Source: Bacillus gaemokensis (lineage in GTDB: Bacteria > Bacillota > Bacilli > Bacillales > Bacillaceae_G). Taken from it: 64,000 bases of DNA. Shown piece after piece: positions 16,751 through 26,408 of this stretch. The stretch's first letter is position 1. Every line of letters starts with the position of its first letter. The position numbers and the translations under genes are program-made. The stretch lies in contig NZ_LTAQ01000001.1 in the NCBI RefSeq assembly GCF_001590835.1, forward strand, positions 882,572 through 946,571, given 5' to 3'. A model generated the notes under the pieces. That model saw only the letters and a list, made by a program, of their open reading frames with translations, was not told the origin of the DNA and did not search any database.

Positions 16751-16765
16751 GATTCCGTCTTTTTC
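16731..16765. terminator. Bidirectional terminator, Nudix gene / ackA
   Basis: AAAAGACGGAA-ccctatagga-TTCCGTCTTTTT stem; overlaps the last codons of the Nudix gene and lies eight bases from the ackA stop. Confidence 0.85.
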
Positions 16766-16772
16766 AAATATA

Positions 16773-17966
16773 TTAAGCCATATCTCCAAGACGTAATACG
16801 TCACGAGCAATCATAACTTCTTCGTCAGTTGGAATTACGATAATTTTTACTGGAGAGTGAGGGAAGCTGATAAATGCTTCTTCACCGAATACGTTGTTGC
16901 GTTTTGCATCAAAGTATACGCCCATAAATTCAAGGCCTTCTAATACGCGCTCACGAACGATTGCGCTATTTTCACCTACACCAGCTGTAAAGATAATTGC
17001 GTCAACGCCTTTCATACGAGCTGCGTAAGAACCAATATATTTATGAATACGACTTACGAATACGTCTAATGCTACTTTCGCACGCTCGTCGCCTTCTTCT
17101 TCTTTCGCGATGATGTCACGTAGGTCACTAGAATAACCAGTAAGACCTAACATACCGCTCTTCTTGTTTAATACGTTAACTACTTCTTCTACAGTTTGGC
17201 CTGTTTTTTCCATAATGTATGGAATTAACGCAGGGTCAAGGTTACCAGAACGTGTACCCATTGTTACACCAGCAAGTGGAGTGAAGCCCATAGAAGTATC
17301 GATAGATTTTCCGCCTTCTACAGCTGCGATACTTGCACCGTTACCTAAGTGGCAAGAAAGTAAACGTAAGCTTTCAAGTGGACGACCTAATAATTCAGCC
17401 GCACGCTCAGTTACATATTTATGAGAAGTTCCGTGGAAACCGTATTTACGGATGCCGAATTTCTCATAGTATTCGTATGGTAAGCTATAAAGAAACGCAG
17501 ATTCTGGCATTGTTTGGTGGAATGCTGTATCGAATACTGCTACTGCTGGTACGTTCGGAAGTACTTCTTGGAACGCTTTAATACCAACAACGTTTGCTGG
17601 GTTATGAAGTGGTGCTAAATCACTTAAATCTTCGATGTCCGCTAATACTTGGTCAGTAATTAAAACAGAATCAGCAAACTTTTCGCCGCCGTGTACAACA
17701 CGGTGACCGATACCGCCAATCTCATCAAGAGATTTCACGATTCCGTTTTCAGTTAATTTGTTAAGAAGCATATTAACTGCTACTGCATGATCTGGAATAT
17801 TTGTAACTTCTTTTTGTTTTTCGCCGTTCACAGTAATTGTGAAGATACTATCTTCTAAACCAATACGTTCTACTAAACCTTTTGTTAATACTGTTTCACT
17901 TGGCATTTCGAATAATTGGAATTTCAAGGAAGAGCTTCCTGCATTAATCGCGATGATTTTTGACAT
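16773..17966 (-). CDS. ackA: Acetate kinase, 397 aa
   Basis: Makes ATP and acetate from acetyl phosphate in overflow metabolism. ASKHA fold: N-terminal [14 protein letters not shown], catalytic-region [13 protein letters not shown] near residue 150, [12 protein letters not shown], and the phosphate loop [15 protein letters not shown]. Normal length. It has its own upstream region with a cre site, though ytxK reads toward it as in B. subtilis. Confidence 0.97.
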   Translation of the reverse strand: MSKIIAINAGSSSLKFQLFEMPSETVLTKGLVERIGLEDSIFTITVNGEKQKEVTNIPDHAVAVNMLLNKLTENGIVKSLDEIGGIGHRVVHGGEKFADSVLITDQVLADIEDLSDLAPLHNPANVVGIKAFQEVLPNVPAVAVFDTAFHQTMPESAFLYSLPYEYYEKFGIRKYGFHGTSHKYVTERAAELLGRPLESLRLLSCHLGNGASIAAVEGGKSIDTSMGFTPLAGVTMGTRSGNLDPALIPYIMEKTGQTVEEVVNVLNKKSGMLGLTGYSSDLRDIIAKEEEGDERAKVALDVFVSRIHKYIGSYAARMKGVDAIIFTAGVGENSAIVRERVLEGLEFMGVYFDAKRNNVFGEEAFISFPHSPVKIIVIPTDEEVMIARDVLRLGDMA

Positions 17967-18050
17967 CTAGTCTTTCGCCCCTTTTTTCTTGGTAGTTGTG
18001 TGGATTAAACCACAAACCGCTCGATTTTATCTGATTAAATTCACTAAAAA

Positions 18051-18064
18051 TGAAAACGTTTCAC
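18051..18064. promoter_or_regulatory. cre site (CcpA operator) upstream of ackA
   Basis: TGAAAACGTTTCAC fits the cre consensus TGWAANCGNTNWCA except at the last base. It lies about 85 bases before the start codon, a location fitting CcpA activation as known for B. subtilis ackA. CcpA itself is encoded at 51931-52929. Confidence 0.7.
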
Positions 18065-18260
18065 TTTCAGTAATTTTTATACTCACGAGTTTAATTTAAA
18101 CATCGTCCGACATATATTTCAAGTGAAAAAATTGTAACACCAAGAAAAAATATATATTACAGATTTAAAAAAATTCAATTTTTATCTTGTATATATTCAA
18201 AGTCATGGGACACAATATAAAACTGTACTATATAAACAGATACCACTGTTACATATACGA

Positions 18261-19247
18261 TTATTTATGTGTTGCAAACCAGCTATTTAATTGAGTCATG
18301 ATATTCTCCATTGCCATCATGTTGGAAAACTTAGGTAATTCCACTAACAATGCCTGTTTTGGCATTGTTACATTCGGTCCTTTCTTTTGGAGAACAAATA
18401 TACTTTTTGCATTTTTCTCGTTTTTAAACATGGAAACAGGAAGCTGTAATAGTCCTTGAATAAAGCTCGTTTCCTTTATAAAAGCATGCAGTTTTGGTGC
18501 TTGATCACTTTCAAAAATGAAGTTTGGTACTAAGAAGAATAAGTATCCTCCTTCTTTTGTATGCTTCACACTTTGTTCAATAAACAAGTGATGCGCATAA
18601 GACATTCCTTCATCCGCTTTTAAAGTATATTCACTTGCACCCATTTCGTTTGGGTAATAACCGATTGGTAAATCCGAAACAACTGCATCAACTGGGTCAA
18701 TATATAAAGGTGCTAATCCATCTTGATTGAAAAACTCAATTGCTTGCTTTTGTAAATTTGCGTTCACTAAGGCAAGTTTAACAAGCAAGTCATCCACTTC
18801 TACACCAAATCCATTTATCGTTGTTCCTTCTTGCGTACCATTAAAGATTGTCGTCATTAAGTTCCCTGTTCCAATAGCAGGATCTAAAACCGTGATTTCT
18901 TTTTGATCCTTCATAAATTTGTGGAACAAATAACTCATAAACATACCAACTGCATCAGGCGTCATTTCATGATTGGCTTGTACGCCCTCTTTCATGCCTT
19001 TTAAAATGGCAAGCTGAAATGCTTTGCGAATTTCTTCACTTTTATATGTTTCTTCATTAAATTTACTGTATTCACGATTCAACCGTTCAATTGTTGATTC
19101 CGATAATTCTTCTTGTAAAATTGATCCTTCAAACAGGTTATCTCCCGTTTCCACAAGCGCTTCTAAATATGTTACATCTAATTCTTTACGTAAAATTACG
19201 GTAGAAGAATCAAAAATAGAAAATAATGTTTCTACTGCCTGACTCAC
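18261..19247 (-). CDS. ytxK: YtxK-like class I SAM methyltransferase, 328 aa
   Basis: N6-adenine-type methyltransferase fold. SAM motif I ITVLDPAIGTGNLMTTIF is at about residues 118-135, and an NPPF-like catalytic motif appears as SDLPIGYYPNE, where the usual Asn is replaced, so DNA methylation is doubtful. Substrate unknown. I use GTG at 19247, seven bases after AAGGAGG; an ATG two codons earlier is too close to the site. It lies upstream of ackA as in B. subtilis. Confidence 0.85.
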   Translation of the reverse strand: MSQAVETLFSIFDSSTVILRKELDVTYLEALVETGDNLFEGSILQEELSESTIERLNREYSKFNEETYKSEEIRKAFQLAILKGMKEGVQANHEMTPDAVGMFMSYLFHKFMKDQKEITVLDPAIGTGNLMTTIFNGTQEGTTINGFGVEVDDLLVKLALVNANLQKQAIEFFNQDGLAPLYIDPVDAVVSDLPIGYYPNEMGASEYTLKADEGMSYAHHLFIEQSVKHTKEGGYLFFLVPNFIFESDQAPKLHAFIKETSFIQGLLQLPVSMFKNEKNAKSIFVLQKKGPNVTMPKQALLVELPKFSNMMAMENIMTQLNSWFATHK

Positions 19248-19291
19248 AAACATTCCTCCTTCTGTCAAATACACATAACTTATATCATACC

Positions 19292-19445
19292 ATAAAGTGA
19301 AACTTTAATCAGTGGGGAGGTTTCTTCATCCCCCACTGATTATTAGCCTTCACCAATCGGGCATTTACGGGCAGTTTATCTCCCAACTAGCTTCTTTGTG
19401 TTACTGCACCTTGAGGTAGGAGCTTTACTGCCCGTTAATGCGGGG
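19292..19445 (+). repeat. bcr1-like repeat, copy 2 (154 bp)
   Basis: Starts ATAAAGTGAAACTTTAATC. Stem A AATCAGTGGGG / CCCCCACTGATT; stem B CGGGCATTTACGGGCAG / CTGCCCGTTAATGC, nearly continuous. This is the best-preserved copy in the window and lies between ytxK and tpx. Confidence 0.85.
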
Positions 19446-19459
19446 CAATCTGATTTTTT

Positions 19460-19505
19460 CCCAAAAGAAAAAGCGACCTCGATTAAGGCTGCTTTTTCTT
19501 TTGGG
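19460..19505. repeat. 15-bp inverted repeat
   Basis: CCCAAAAGAAAAAGC and GCTTTTTCTTTTGGG are perfectly complementary around a 16-base loop. It lies between the bcr1-like copy and a block of 21-bp units; there is no gene to end here, so it may be part of one of these elements. Confidence 0.6.
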
Positions 19506-19578
19506 AAATTATATCGGCGGTTTTTTCAATATATCGGTGATTCGACACAGGATATCGACCGTTCTACAATATACGACA
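19506..19578 (+). repeat. 21-bp-unit repeat block A (about 3 units)
   Basis: Units start TATCGGCGG, TATCGGTGATTCGACACA and TATCGACCGTTCTACA, 19-21 bases apart. The same units are found at 22358, 56783 and 58636. No spacer structure; not a CRISPR. Confidence 0.75.
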
Positions 19579-19591
19579 TGCCTTATATTAA

Positions 19592-19620
19592 AAAATGACC
19601 TCTAAATAGAGGCCATTTTC
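19592..19620 (-). terminator. Terminator of tpx
   Basis: TGGCCTCTATTTAGAGGTCA stem followed on the minus strand by T-rich sequence, directly beyond the tpx stop. Confidence 0.8.
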
Positions 19621-19621
19621 A

Positions 19622-20122
19622 TTACTTCGCCAATTTTGCTGCTTCTAATGCTGCTTCATAGTTTGGATGGCTTGTACCTTCGCTTACGTATTCTACGTAA
19701 ACTACTTTATCGTTGCTATCTACTACGAATACTGCACGAGCAAGTAAACGAAGCTCTTTCATTACTAAGCCGTAAGCTTCACCAAATGAAAGATCGCGGT
19801 GGTCAGAAAGTGTTGCTACGTTTTCTAAACCGTTTGCTGCACACCAGCGTTTTTGAGCGAATGGTAAATCAACACTAATTGTTAATACTTTTGCGTTTTC
19901 AATACCAGCTGCATCTTGATTAAAACGACGAGTTTGCGCATCGCATACACCTGTGTCGATAGATGGTACAACACTAATTAATTTTACTTCACCTTTGTAT
20001 GTTTCTAAACTTACTGGAGATAAGTCATTTGCTAGCACTTGAAAGTTTGGCGCTTGATCGCCAACTTTAACTTCTGTTCCAACTAAAGTGATTGGGTTAC
20101 CTTTAAAAGTTACGTTTGCCAC
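19622..20122 (-). CDS. tpx: Thiol peroxidase, 166 aa
   Basis: Atypical 2-Cys peroxiredoxin reducing hydrogen and lipid peroxides with thioredoxin. Peroxidatic Cys in [12 protein letters not shown] (near residue 60, with the preceding VPSIDT) and resolving Cys in KRWCAANGL (near 94). Full family length. GGAGGGATT upstream. Single-gene unit with its own terminator, as in B. subtilis. Confidence 0.96.
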   Translation of the reverse strand: MANVTFKGNPITLVGTEVKVGDQAPNFQVLANDLSPVSLETYKGEVKLISVVPSIDTGVCDAQTRRFNQDAAGIENAKVLTISVDLPFAQKRWCAANGLENVATLSDHRDLSFGEAYGLVMKELRLLARAVFVVDSNDKVVYVEYVSEGTSHPNYEAALEAAKLAK

Positions 20123-20213
20123 TTAAAAATCCTCCCTTATTTAAACAAAATATGTACACTGTAAATGATAGTTTGTCCTTCTATATAATGCAAACAAAAT
20201 CGCTTTATTTACA

Positions 20214-20251
20214 AAAAATAAAGAAGCTAACCACTGGATTAGCTTCTTTAT
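20214..20251 (-). terminator. Terminator of ytfI-gerW
   Basis: AAAGAAGCTAA-tccagtgg-TTAGCTTCTTT stem followed by a T-run on the minus strand, three bases past the gerW stop. Confidence 0.88.
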
Positions 20252-20254
20252 CTG

Positions 20255-20650
20255 TTAGATTTCAAACTCAGGCGCCTCGCCTTTTCGCTTCTCCATCATT
20301 TCCTTCACTTTATCGACAGCTTGTGGTGCTAATTCAATTATTTTATCAATCACATGTGTTTGTTTATCTAAATGCAACACTTTCACACCATCTCCATTAA
20401 TCACAAGGAAGGCAACAGGGTTAATGGAAACACCACCACCGCTACCTCCTCCAAATGGATGGCGACCAGAATTTTCAACTCTGCCAAATTCGCTTCCACC
20501 TGCTGCAAAACCGAAACTCACCTTAGAAACCGTTAGAATAACGCTTCCATCAGCAGCCTTAATTGGATCACCAATAATTGTATTTACATCCGTCATTTGT
20601 TTTAAATTCTGCATTGCTGTCGTCATTAAATCTTGAATTGGATGGTCCAT
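20255..20650 (-). CDS. gerW: Spore germination protein GerW / YtfJ, 131 aa
   Basis: Sporulation protein family YtfJ (PF09579), needed in B. subtilis for germination with alanine. Diagnostic are ILTVSKVSFGFAAGGSEFG and the Gly-rich GRHPFGGGSGGGVSINPVAF at about residues 65-85. Normal length. It follows ytfI by ten bases and so is probably cotranscribed with it, under sporulation control in B. subtilis. Confidence 0.93.
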   Translation of the reverse strand: MDHPIQDLMTTAMQNLKQMTDVNTIIGDPIKAADGSVILTVSKVSFGFAAGGSEFGRVENSGRHPFGGGSGGGVSINPVAFLVINGDGVKVLHLDKQTHVIDKIIELAPQAVDKVKEMMEKRKGEAPEFEI

Positions 20651-20660
20651 TCTATCCCCC

Positions 20661-21290
20661 CTATGTTTGAACAGGTTTTTCTGTTATACCAGATCTTTGT
20701 TTCCTCATAAACATGAGTAATGTAACTCCGGCTTTTATGGCGCGATATATATGAAAGGATGCTGTTAATTCACATTTAGATGCGAATCCCTTTCCTTGGA
20801 AAACAGGTGTAATCTCAAATTCTGGTATATCTACAATATGCATATACTGCCCCAAGGCTCCGGCAGCCATTCCTTTTGTTCCCCAAGCATATCCGGTTAC
20901 AATTCCAGTACTAGCTGCGTCACCCGTTCCAATTTGAGACTGCCATTTCCAACTATTGATTTTCACTTTTTTTAGAAAATCTTTAGTAATAGTATGGATC
21001 TCTTGCAACCTTTTTATCAATTCTCCGATAGTATCAAGTTGTGCCATTATTTTATTTTCAATACCGCCATCTTCTTCCGCTTTTTCAATTTTTTGTTCAG
21101 TCTTTTTTTCCATTTTTTCCATTCTTTCTAAAACATCAAACGTATAGTCGATCATCCATATTTTCACTTGAAACAAACATTGCTTCTCCATTTCTGAATA
21201 TAAGAACGTCACTTTCAACGATATTTTTGACAACAACACAATTAAAATAAGTAATATAACAATCCCAATTCCAATTGCAAGCCACTTCAT
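20661..21290 (-). CDS. ytfI: DUF2953 protein YtfI, 209 aa
   Basis: One N-terminal membrane helix (WLAIGIGIVILLILIVLLS), a charged middle (MEKMEKKTEQKIEKAEE), then a conserved domain with WQSQIGTGDAASTGIVTGYA, typical of DUF2953. Start ATG at 21290 has AGGGTGG upstream. It is the promoter-proximal partner of gerW; its role in spores is unknown. Confidence 0.88.
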   Translation of the reverse strand: MKWLAIGIGIVILLILIVLLSKISLKVTFLYSEMEKQCLFQVKIWMIDYTFDVLERMEKMEKKTEQKIEKAEEDGGIENKIMAQLDTIGELIKRLQEIHTITKDFLKKVKINSWKWQSQIGTGDAASTGIVTGYAWGTKGMAAGALGQYMHIVDIPEFEITPVFQGKGFASKCELTASFHIYRAIKAGVTLLMFMRKQRSGITEKPVQT

Positions 21291-21494
21291 TTGTACCACC
21301 CTTTCACTCCATATCCATTATCGACAGTTTCAAACAGGATTAAACAATTCAGAATGAAATTGAATATAGAAACTTTTCTAAAAATAAAGAGGGATTTTGA
21401 CATTTTATATCGAAATATACTATTTGAGCATATTATCAGGATTGCTTTCTGATGAAGCACAATGTTAAATTTAACTGCAATGGAGGGATACACA

Positions 21495-22298
21495 ATGGCA
21501 GATCGTCGTAATTTATTTTTCTTTTATGGTGATGACAAAGCAACGCTTGTCGAAAAAATGAAGCCAATATATCGTATTCTAGAGGAAAATGGATTTACCA
21601 TATTAGATCATCCAAAAAATGCAAACGCTATCGTTAGTGTCGGTGATGATGGAACCTTCTTACAAGCTGTTCGTAAAACAGGCTTTAGGGAAGATTGCTT
21701 ATATGCGGGAGTTTCTACGAAAGATGAAATTTCTTTCTACTGCGATTTCCATATTGATCATGTCGATACAGCCCTTCAAGAAATTACAAAAAATGAAATT
21801 GAAGTGCGAAAATATCCAACAATTCAAATAGATGTGGATCATGACACATCTTTCTATTGTTTAAATGAGTTTTCTTTACGCTCTAGCATCATCAAAACAT
21901 TCGTAGTGGATGTGTACGTTGATGATTTATATTTCGAAACGTTTAGAGGAGACGGTCTAGTTATTTCTACACCAACAGGAAGTACAGCTTATAATAAATC
22001 ATTGCATGGTGCGGTGGTCGATCCATTAATTCCATGCTTCCAAATAAGCGAGCTTGCTTCTTTAAATAACAACACATACCGTACACTTGGATCACCTTTC
22101 ATCTTAAATCACGAACGCACATTAACTTTAAAACTTGCTCCAGGCGGCAATGACTATCCAGTTATTGGAATGGACAATGAAGCTCTTAGCATTAAACAAG
22201 TCGAAAAAGCCGTTGTACGTTTAAGTGATAGACAAATTAAAACAGTAAAATTAAAAAACAATTCGTTCTGGGAAAAAGTACAGCGAACGTTTTTATAA
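21495..22298 (+). CDS. nadK2: NAD kinase, 267 aa
   Basis: Phosphorylates NAD to NADP. The GGDGT-type motif appears as VSVGDDGTFLQAV, so the first Gly of the motif is Val-Gly-Asp here, as in Bacillus NadK2; the second signature is GLVISTPTGSTAYNKS. Length equals B. subtilis NadK2/PpnKB. Start ATG at 21495 has GGAGGG upstream; the longer frame to 21462 lacks one. Divergent from the ytfI-gerW operon. Confidence 0.95.
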   Translation: MADRRNLFFFYGDDKATLVEKMKPIYRILEENGFTILDHPKNANAIVSVGDDGTFLQAVRKTGFREDCLYAGVSTKDEISFYCDFHIDHVDTALQEITKNEIEVRKYPTIQIDVDHDTSFYCLNEFSLRSSIIKTFVVDVYVDDLYFETFRGDGLVISTPTGSTAYNKSLHGAVVDPLIPCFQISELASLNNNTYRTLGSPFILNHERTLTLKLAPGGNDYPVIGMDNEALSIKQVEKAVVRLSDRQIKTVKLKNNSFWEKVQRTFL

Positions 22299-22305
22299 GC
22301 AAAAG

Positions 22306-22339
22306 AGAGTGCCAGAAGATTTCCTGGCACTCTTTTTTG
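22306..22339 (+). terminator. Terminator of nadK2
   Basis: AGAGTGCCAG-aagattt-CCTGGCACTCT followed by six T. Confidence 0.9.
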
Positions 22340-22357
22340 GGATTCACGTGGCATCTA

Positions 22358-22457
22358 TTGTCGAACGGTCGATATTCCGTGTCGAATCGCTGATATATGT
22401 TGAGAAACGGTCGATATATTTGAATTTGCGCCGATATATCATGTCGAACCGCCGATA
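22358..22457 (-). repeat. 21-bp-unit repeat block B (about 5 units)
   Basis: Read on the minus strand: TATCGGCGGTTCGACATGATA, then units beginning TATCGGCGCAAATTC, TATCGACCGTTTCTC, TATCAGCGATTCGAC and TATCGACCGTTCGAC, each 20-21 bases. It begins in the stop codon of the downstream-reading amidohydrolase gene (AAATAATATCGGCG). Confidence 0.8.
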
Positions 22458-24020
22458 TTATTTTTGATAGACCGTCTGACCATCTATTATAGTTGCGACA
22501 ACTTGTATGTTTTTTATTTCTTCTGCTTCGATTTTAAATATGTCACGGTCTATTATAGTAAAGTCCGCTTCATATCCTTTCGCAATTTTACCACGTGTGT
22601 GCTCTTTTCCAATTGCATAAGCACTTCCTATCGTAAATAAGGAAACAGCCTCAAATACTGATAGTCTTTCTTCTGGTATGTAACCTGTTCCATCAATAAA
22701 ACTTTTCCGCGTTACTGCACTATATATTCCTAAAAGCGGATTTACTTGCTCAATTGGCGCATCCGATCCACCGCTGCAATGTAGCCCTGCACCGAGCAAT
22801 GTTTTCCAAGCATACGCATACCGAAGACGACGCTCCCCCAATTTTTCAATTACTGACGGGAAATCAGAAGAAACAAATATCGGTTGAATATCTAAAATGG
22901 CTTGCAACTGTTTCATGCGTTCAATTAGCTCTTCACGAACGAGCTGACAATGAATAATACGGTCACGCAATCCTTCTGCAGGCGGATATAACTCCAGCGC
23001 ATCAATGACATATTCAAGTGATAAATCTCCGATTGTATGAATCGCAACTGGCATATGCAAGTTACGCGCCTTTTTCACTAACTCTGCAAGTTCTTCTCGA
23101 GAAAAAATTGCCACACCATTTGTTTCTTTCGCATCTTCATATGGCTCCCTTAGTAAAGCTGTTCTTCCGCCAAAAGAGCCATCTGAAAAAACCTTCATCG
23201 CTCCAAATTCGATATAATGCTGGTTCTCATATTCTTTTCTTTCCTCTGCTACTTCATGGTGTACAAGTAAATGAGCTTTGAATGGCATTTTCTTTATCAC
23301 GTGTGAAAAAGCGTTATATGTTTTTTGAAAACCACCGTAATAGTTTAAATCTTCCGTATGCCCTCCTACTAGACCATACTTCCAGCAGTCTTGAATGGCT
23401 GTTTGCAATGCACCTTGTAAATACGCTTCATTGATTTCTGGCTGAACGTGCTTGATTAAATCTTGTGCCTGCTCATACAATAACCCTGTTAGTTCACCCG
23501 AAACGCCGCGGCCAATCTTCCCGCCTTTTGGATCCGGCATTTCTGCTGTTATATTCGCTTTTTCAATTATGTAAGAGTTCACCCATGTAACATGACGGCA
23601 AACACGTTTTAATAAAATGGGATGTTCTTTAGAAATGGCCTCTAAATCACGTACGTGAACATTTTTTGTATCTATAAAATTATTTTCGTTCCAGCCTTCA
23701 CCGATAATCCATGTACCTTCTCGGGTTTCTTTCACCCGCCCTGCAACGAGTTCTAGCACTTCCTTATAAGATGTACAAGATGACACATCCAATCGAAGTA
23801 ATCTTTCCCCATGTCCGATGAGGTGCATATGACTATCAACAAGACCTGGAATCATCGTTTTCCCCTCTAGATGCCGCACCTTCTCAGGCCCATAACGACT
23901 CTCTAAGTCCGCTTTATTACCTACATCTATAATCATTCCACCTTCTACGTAAACAGCTTCAACCGTTTCGTTTTCTTCATTCATCGTATAAATATGTCCG
24001 CCGTACCAAATTTCTCCCAT
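22458..24020 (-). CDS. ytcJ: Amidohydrolase, YtcJ type, 520 aa
   Basis: Amidohydrolase_3 (PF07969) metallo-hydrolase. Metal-ligand segment LVDSHMHLIGHGE is near residue 60; further ligands lie in MPVAIHTIGDLSLEY, IIHCQLV and GSDAPIEQVNPL. A composite beta-domain flanks the barrel (start GEIWYGGHIYTMN, end KGYEADFTIIDRDIF). Probably removes an acyl or formyl group from an amine or amino acid; substrate unknown. AAGGGGGC upstream. Confidence 0.88.
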   Translation of the reverse strand: MGEIWYGGHIYTMNEENETVEAVYVEGGMIIDVGNKADLESRYGPEKVRHLEGKTMIPGLVDSHMHLIGHGERLLRLDVSSCTSYKEVLELVAGRVKETREGTWIIGEGWNENNFIDTKNVHVRDLEAISKEHPILLKRVCRHVTWVNSYIIEKANITAEMPDPKGGKIGRGVSGELTGLLYEQAQDLIKHVQPEINEAYLQGALQTAIQDCWKYGLVGGHTEDLNYYGGFQKTYNAFSHVIKKMPFKAHLLVHHEVAEERKEYENQHYIEFGAMKVFSDGSFGGRTALLREPYEDAKETNGVAIFSREELAELVKKARNLHMPVAIHTIGDLSLEYVIDALELYPPAEGLRDRIIHCQLVREELIERMKQLQAILDIQPIFVSSDFPSVIEKLGERRLRYAYAWKTLLGAGLHCSGGSDAPIEQVNPLLGIYSAVTRKSFIDGTGYIPEERLSVFEAVSLFTIGSAYAIGKEHTRGKIAKGYEADFTIIDRDIFKIEAEEIKNIQVVATIIDGQTVYQK

Positions 24021-24066
24021 CTTCTCAGCCCCCTTTTCTTTCTAGTCTACGAAATCAAAGCGTAGA

Positions 24067-24100
24067 AAAAAAGCACCACTTCACATAACATGGTGCTTTT
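24067..24100. terminator. Terminator between the VOC gene and ytcJ
   Basis: AAAAAGCACCA-cttcacataaca-TGGTGCTTTTT, T-run on the minus strand; ends transcription of the VOC-family gene. Confidence 0.85.
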
Positions 24101-24108
24101 TCCAAAAA

Positions 24109-24540
24109 TTAATTATTATCAACAGCGACTGTTGAGATTTGCCATTCTACATTAAATTTATCTTTCACTTGTCCATACGCTGGACTCCAGAAAGTTTCTT
24201 GAAGTGGCATTAAAACCTCACCACCATCTTGCAATTTCTCAAATACTTCTTTTGCTTTTTCTGAATCATTCATTCTGATAGCAATCGTTACTTGTGATCC
24301 AATTTCGTACGGTTTACCTGGGAATGTATCAGAAATCATAAGTTCCGTATTACCAACTTTCAAATGTGCATGTAAAACGCGATCTTTCACTTCATCTGGA
24401 ACAGTGAATTCCGGACTTTCAGGCATTTCTCCAAACGTTTGAATGATTTCAACTTTTGCATCTAACGCATGCTCATAAAATTTAACTGCTTCTTGTCCAT
24501 TACCATCCAAAACTAAATACGGGTTAATACCTAAAATCAT
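24109..24540 (-). CDS. VOC-family protein, PhnB-like, 143 aa
   Basis: Glyoxalase/bleomycin-resistance/dioxygenase superfamily. Paired beta-alpha-beta-beta-beta modules: INPYLVLDGNGQEAVKFYEH at the start, VLHAHLKVGNTELMISDT in the middle, and SPAYGQVKDKFNVEWQI at the end. PhnB-type proteins often lack a complete metal site; function is unknown. Start with GAGGTG upstream, MILGINPY. Confidence 0.88.
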   Translation of the reverse strand: MILGINPYLVLDGNGQEAVKFYEHALDAKVEIIQTFGEMPESPEFTVPDEVKDRVLHAHLKVGNTELMISDTFPGKPYEIGSQVTIAIRMNDSEKAKEVFEKLQDGGEVLMPLQETFWSPAYGQVKDKFNVEWQISTVAVDNN

Positions 24541-24671
24541 AAAAGACACCTCTTTTTTAAGTTTTTTATTATTTATCACACATAAAACCAGAACATAAGT
24601 TCTGTTTTTATGATATCATACGTGTCATATTTCATTCAACTATTTTCTCTCTTCATTTTCATACATATTTC

Positions 24672-26258
24672 TTACTTTGATGGAAGTTCCATTTCTTGTT
24701 TTCTCAGTTCAACGCGGCGAATTTTTCCTGAAATTGTTTTTGGTAATTCTTCGACAAATTCAATTTTCCGAGGATATTTATATGGTGCAGTTAGTTGTTT
24801 GACGTGTTCTTGGAGTATAGGAATTAATGCTTCTTCTGTCTCTTCTATATTCTCTCTTAATACGATAAATGCCTTTACGACACTTCCGCGAATTTCATCT
24901 GGACTTGCGACTACTGCGCATTCTCTCACATACGGATGTTTTACAAGCGCATCTTCCACTTCAAATGGTCCAATTGTATAGCCCGAGCTAATAATAATAT
25001 CATCTCCGCGGCCTTCAAACCAAAAATAACCGTCTTCATCTTTTTTCGCTTTATCACCTGTAATATAGTAATCACCACGGAATTGCATCGCCGTCCGTTC
25101 ATCATCTTTATAATATTGTTTAAAGAGTGCGGGTGTATCAATATGGACAGCAATATCACCGACTTCTCCTACAGATACAGGCTGCCCCTCTTCATTTACG
25201 ATATCTACATGATTGCCTGGAGTTGGTTTCCCCATTGATCCTGGTCTAATCTCCATCCCTTTCATAACGCCAACTAGCAACGTATTTTCTGTTTGTCCGT
25301 AGCCATCTCGAACCGTGACGTTAAAATGATTTTGGAATGTTTCAATTACCTCTCGGTTTAACGGCTCTCCTGCTGATACGGCACTATGTAAAGCTTCTAA
25401 ATTATACCGCTTTAAGTTCTCTACCTTTGCCATTAAACGATATTCTGTCGGCGTACAACAAAGTACATTCACTTTATTATCATCTAATAACTGTAAATAT
25501 GTTTTCGGCTCAAATTTACCGTGGTACACAAATCCTGTTGCTCCAGAACCGAGCGTTGCTAAAAATGGACTCCAAATCCACTTTTGCCACCCTGGACTAG
25601 CAGTTGCCCATACAACATCATTCTCCTCGATTCCGAGCCAATTCGGAGCGCTTGTACGCAAATGTGCATAGCCCCAGGCATGCGTATGAACAACGCCTTT
25701 TGGATTCCCTGTCGTCCCTGATGTATAGGATAAAAAGACCATATCTTCTCGGTCTGTCTTAGCGATTTCTAATTCATCACTTTCTGTTTCTAGCGCATCT
25801 TGTAAGTTAATCCAGCCGTCTACCGACCGCTCGCTCAATACGAACTTTTGAAGAGACTCCATCATTTCTACACCTTCAAATTGCCGGATATACGGTTCAT
25901 AACTGACGATTGCTTTTACTTCTCCGTGGCGAATACGATATTCAATATCTTTCTTCCGAAGCATCTCTGAACTTGGAATCACTACGAATCCCGCCTTAAT
26001 TGCTGCAATGTACGTTATATATGCTTCAATTAGGCGCGGCATCATAATGAGAAGCTTGTCCCCTTTTTGCAGACCACTCTTTATAAAAGCGTTTCCAATT
26101 TTATTCGCACCTTTTATTAATTCAAGATATGTAACCTCTCGTCTATTCCCTTCGTCATCTTGCCAAATTAAAGCAAGTTTCTGCTTTTCATTTGCATATT
26201 TCTCTATCTCCGCAACTAAGTTATAAGACGGCGGTGCTAACAATTCTTCTCTATTCAT
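24672..26258 (-). CDS. ytcI: Acyl-CoA synthetase, YtcI type, 528 aa
   Basis: ANL-superfamily adenylating enzyme. AMP-binding P-loop FLSYTSGTTGNPKGVVHTH near residue 165; the A8 hinge and catalytic Lys in LPKTISGKIRRVELR near the C-terminus. Activates a carboxylic acid to acyl-CoA. Members of this group have been linked to short and branched-chain acids, but chain length cannot be read here. Start is the second ATG at 26258, six bases after AAAGGAGG. Located next to a SASP gene as ytcI is in B. subtilis. Confidence 0.9.
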   Translation of the reverse strand: MNREELLAPPSYNLVAEIEKYANEKQKLALIWQDDEGNRREVTYLELIKGANKIGNAFIKSGLQKGDKLLIMMPRLIEAYITYIAAIKAGFVVIPSSEMLRKKDIEYRIRHGEVKAIVSYEPYIRQFEGVEMMESLQKFVLSERSVDGWINLQDALETESDELEIAKTDREDMVFLSYTSGTTGNPKGVVHTHAWGYAHLRTSAPNWLGIEENDVVWATASPGWQKWIWSPFLATLGSGATGFVYHGKFEPKTYLQLLDDNKVNVLCCTPTEYRLMAKVENLKRYNLEALHSAVSAGEPLNREVIETFQNHFNVTVRDGYGQTENTLLVGVMKGMEIRPGSMGKPTPGNHVDIVNEEGQPVSVGEVGDIAVHIDTPALFKQYYKDDERTAMQFRGDYYITGDKAKKDEDGYFWFEGRGDDIIISSGYTIGPFEVEDALVKHPYVRECAVVASPDEIRGSVVKAFIVLRENIEETEEALIPILQEHVKQLTAPYKYPRKIEFVEELPKTISGKIRRVELRKQEMELPSK

Positions 26259-26356
26259 AAACATCCTCCTTTGTCACTATGCCTCCCTTCTATAATAAAG
26301 AATTTTCAGTTAATTTTAAACCTACTTCTTTTGACAAATTTTTCAGCGATACTTCG

Positions 26357-26392
26357 ACAAAAAGAAGGAGCGGGGAAACCCGCTCCTTCTAA
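26357..26392 (-). terminator. Terminator of the SASP gene
   Basis: AGAAGGAGCGGG-tttc-CCCGCTCCTTCT followed by TTTTTG on the minus strand. Confidence 0.92.
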
Positions 26393-26408
26393 GCCATGAT
26401 ATATGGGA

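Noticed and set aside
18261-19247. DNA modification methylase of a restriction system
   Set aside because: The catalytic NPPF-type motif is altered, no restriction gene is adjacent, and the locus matches ytxK upstream of ackA.
19398-19598. 66-residue plus-strand ORF
   Set aside because: It runs through the bcr1-like copy and the 21-bp units, so its sequence is repeat-derived.
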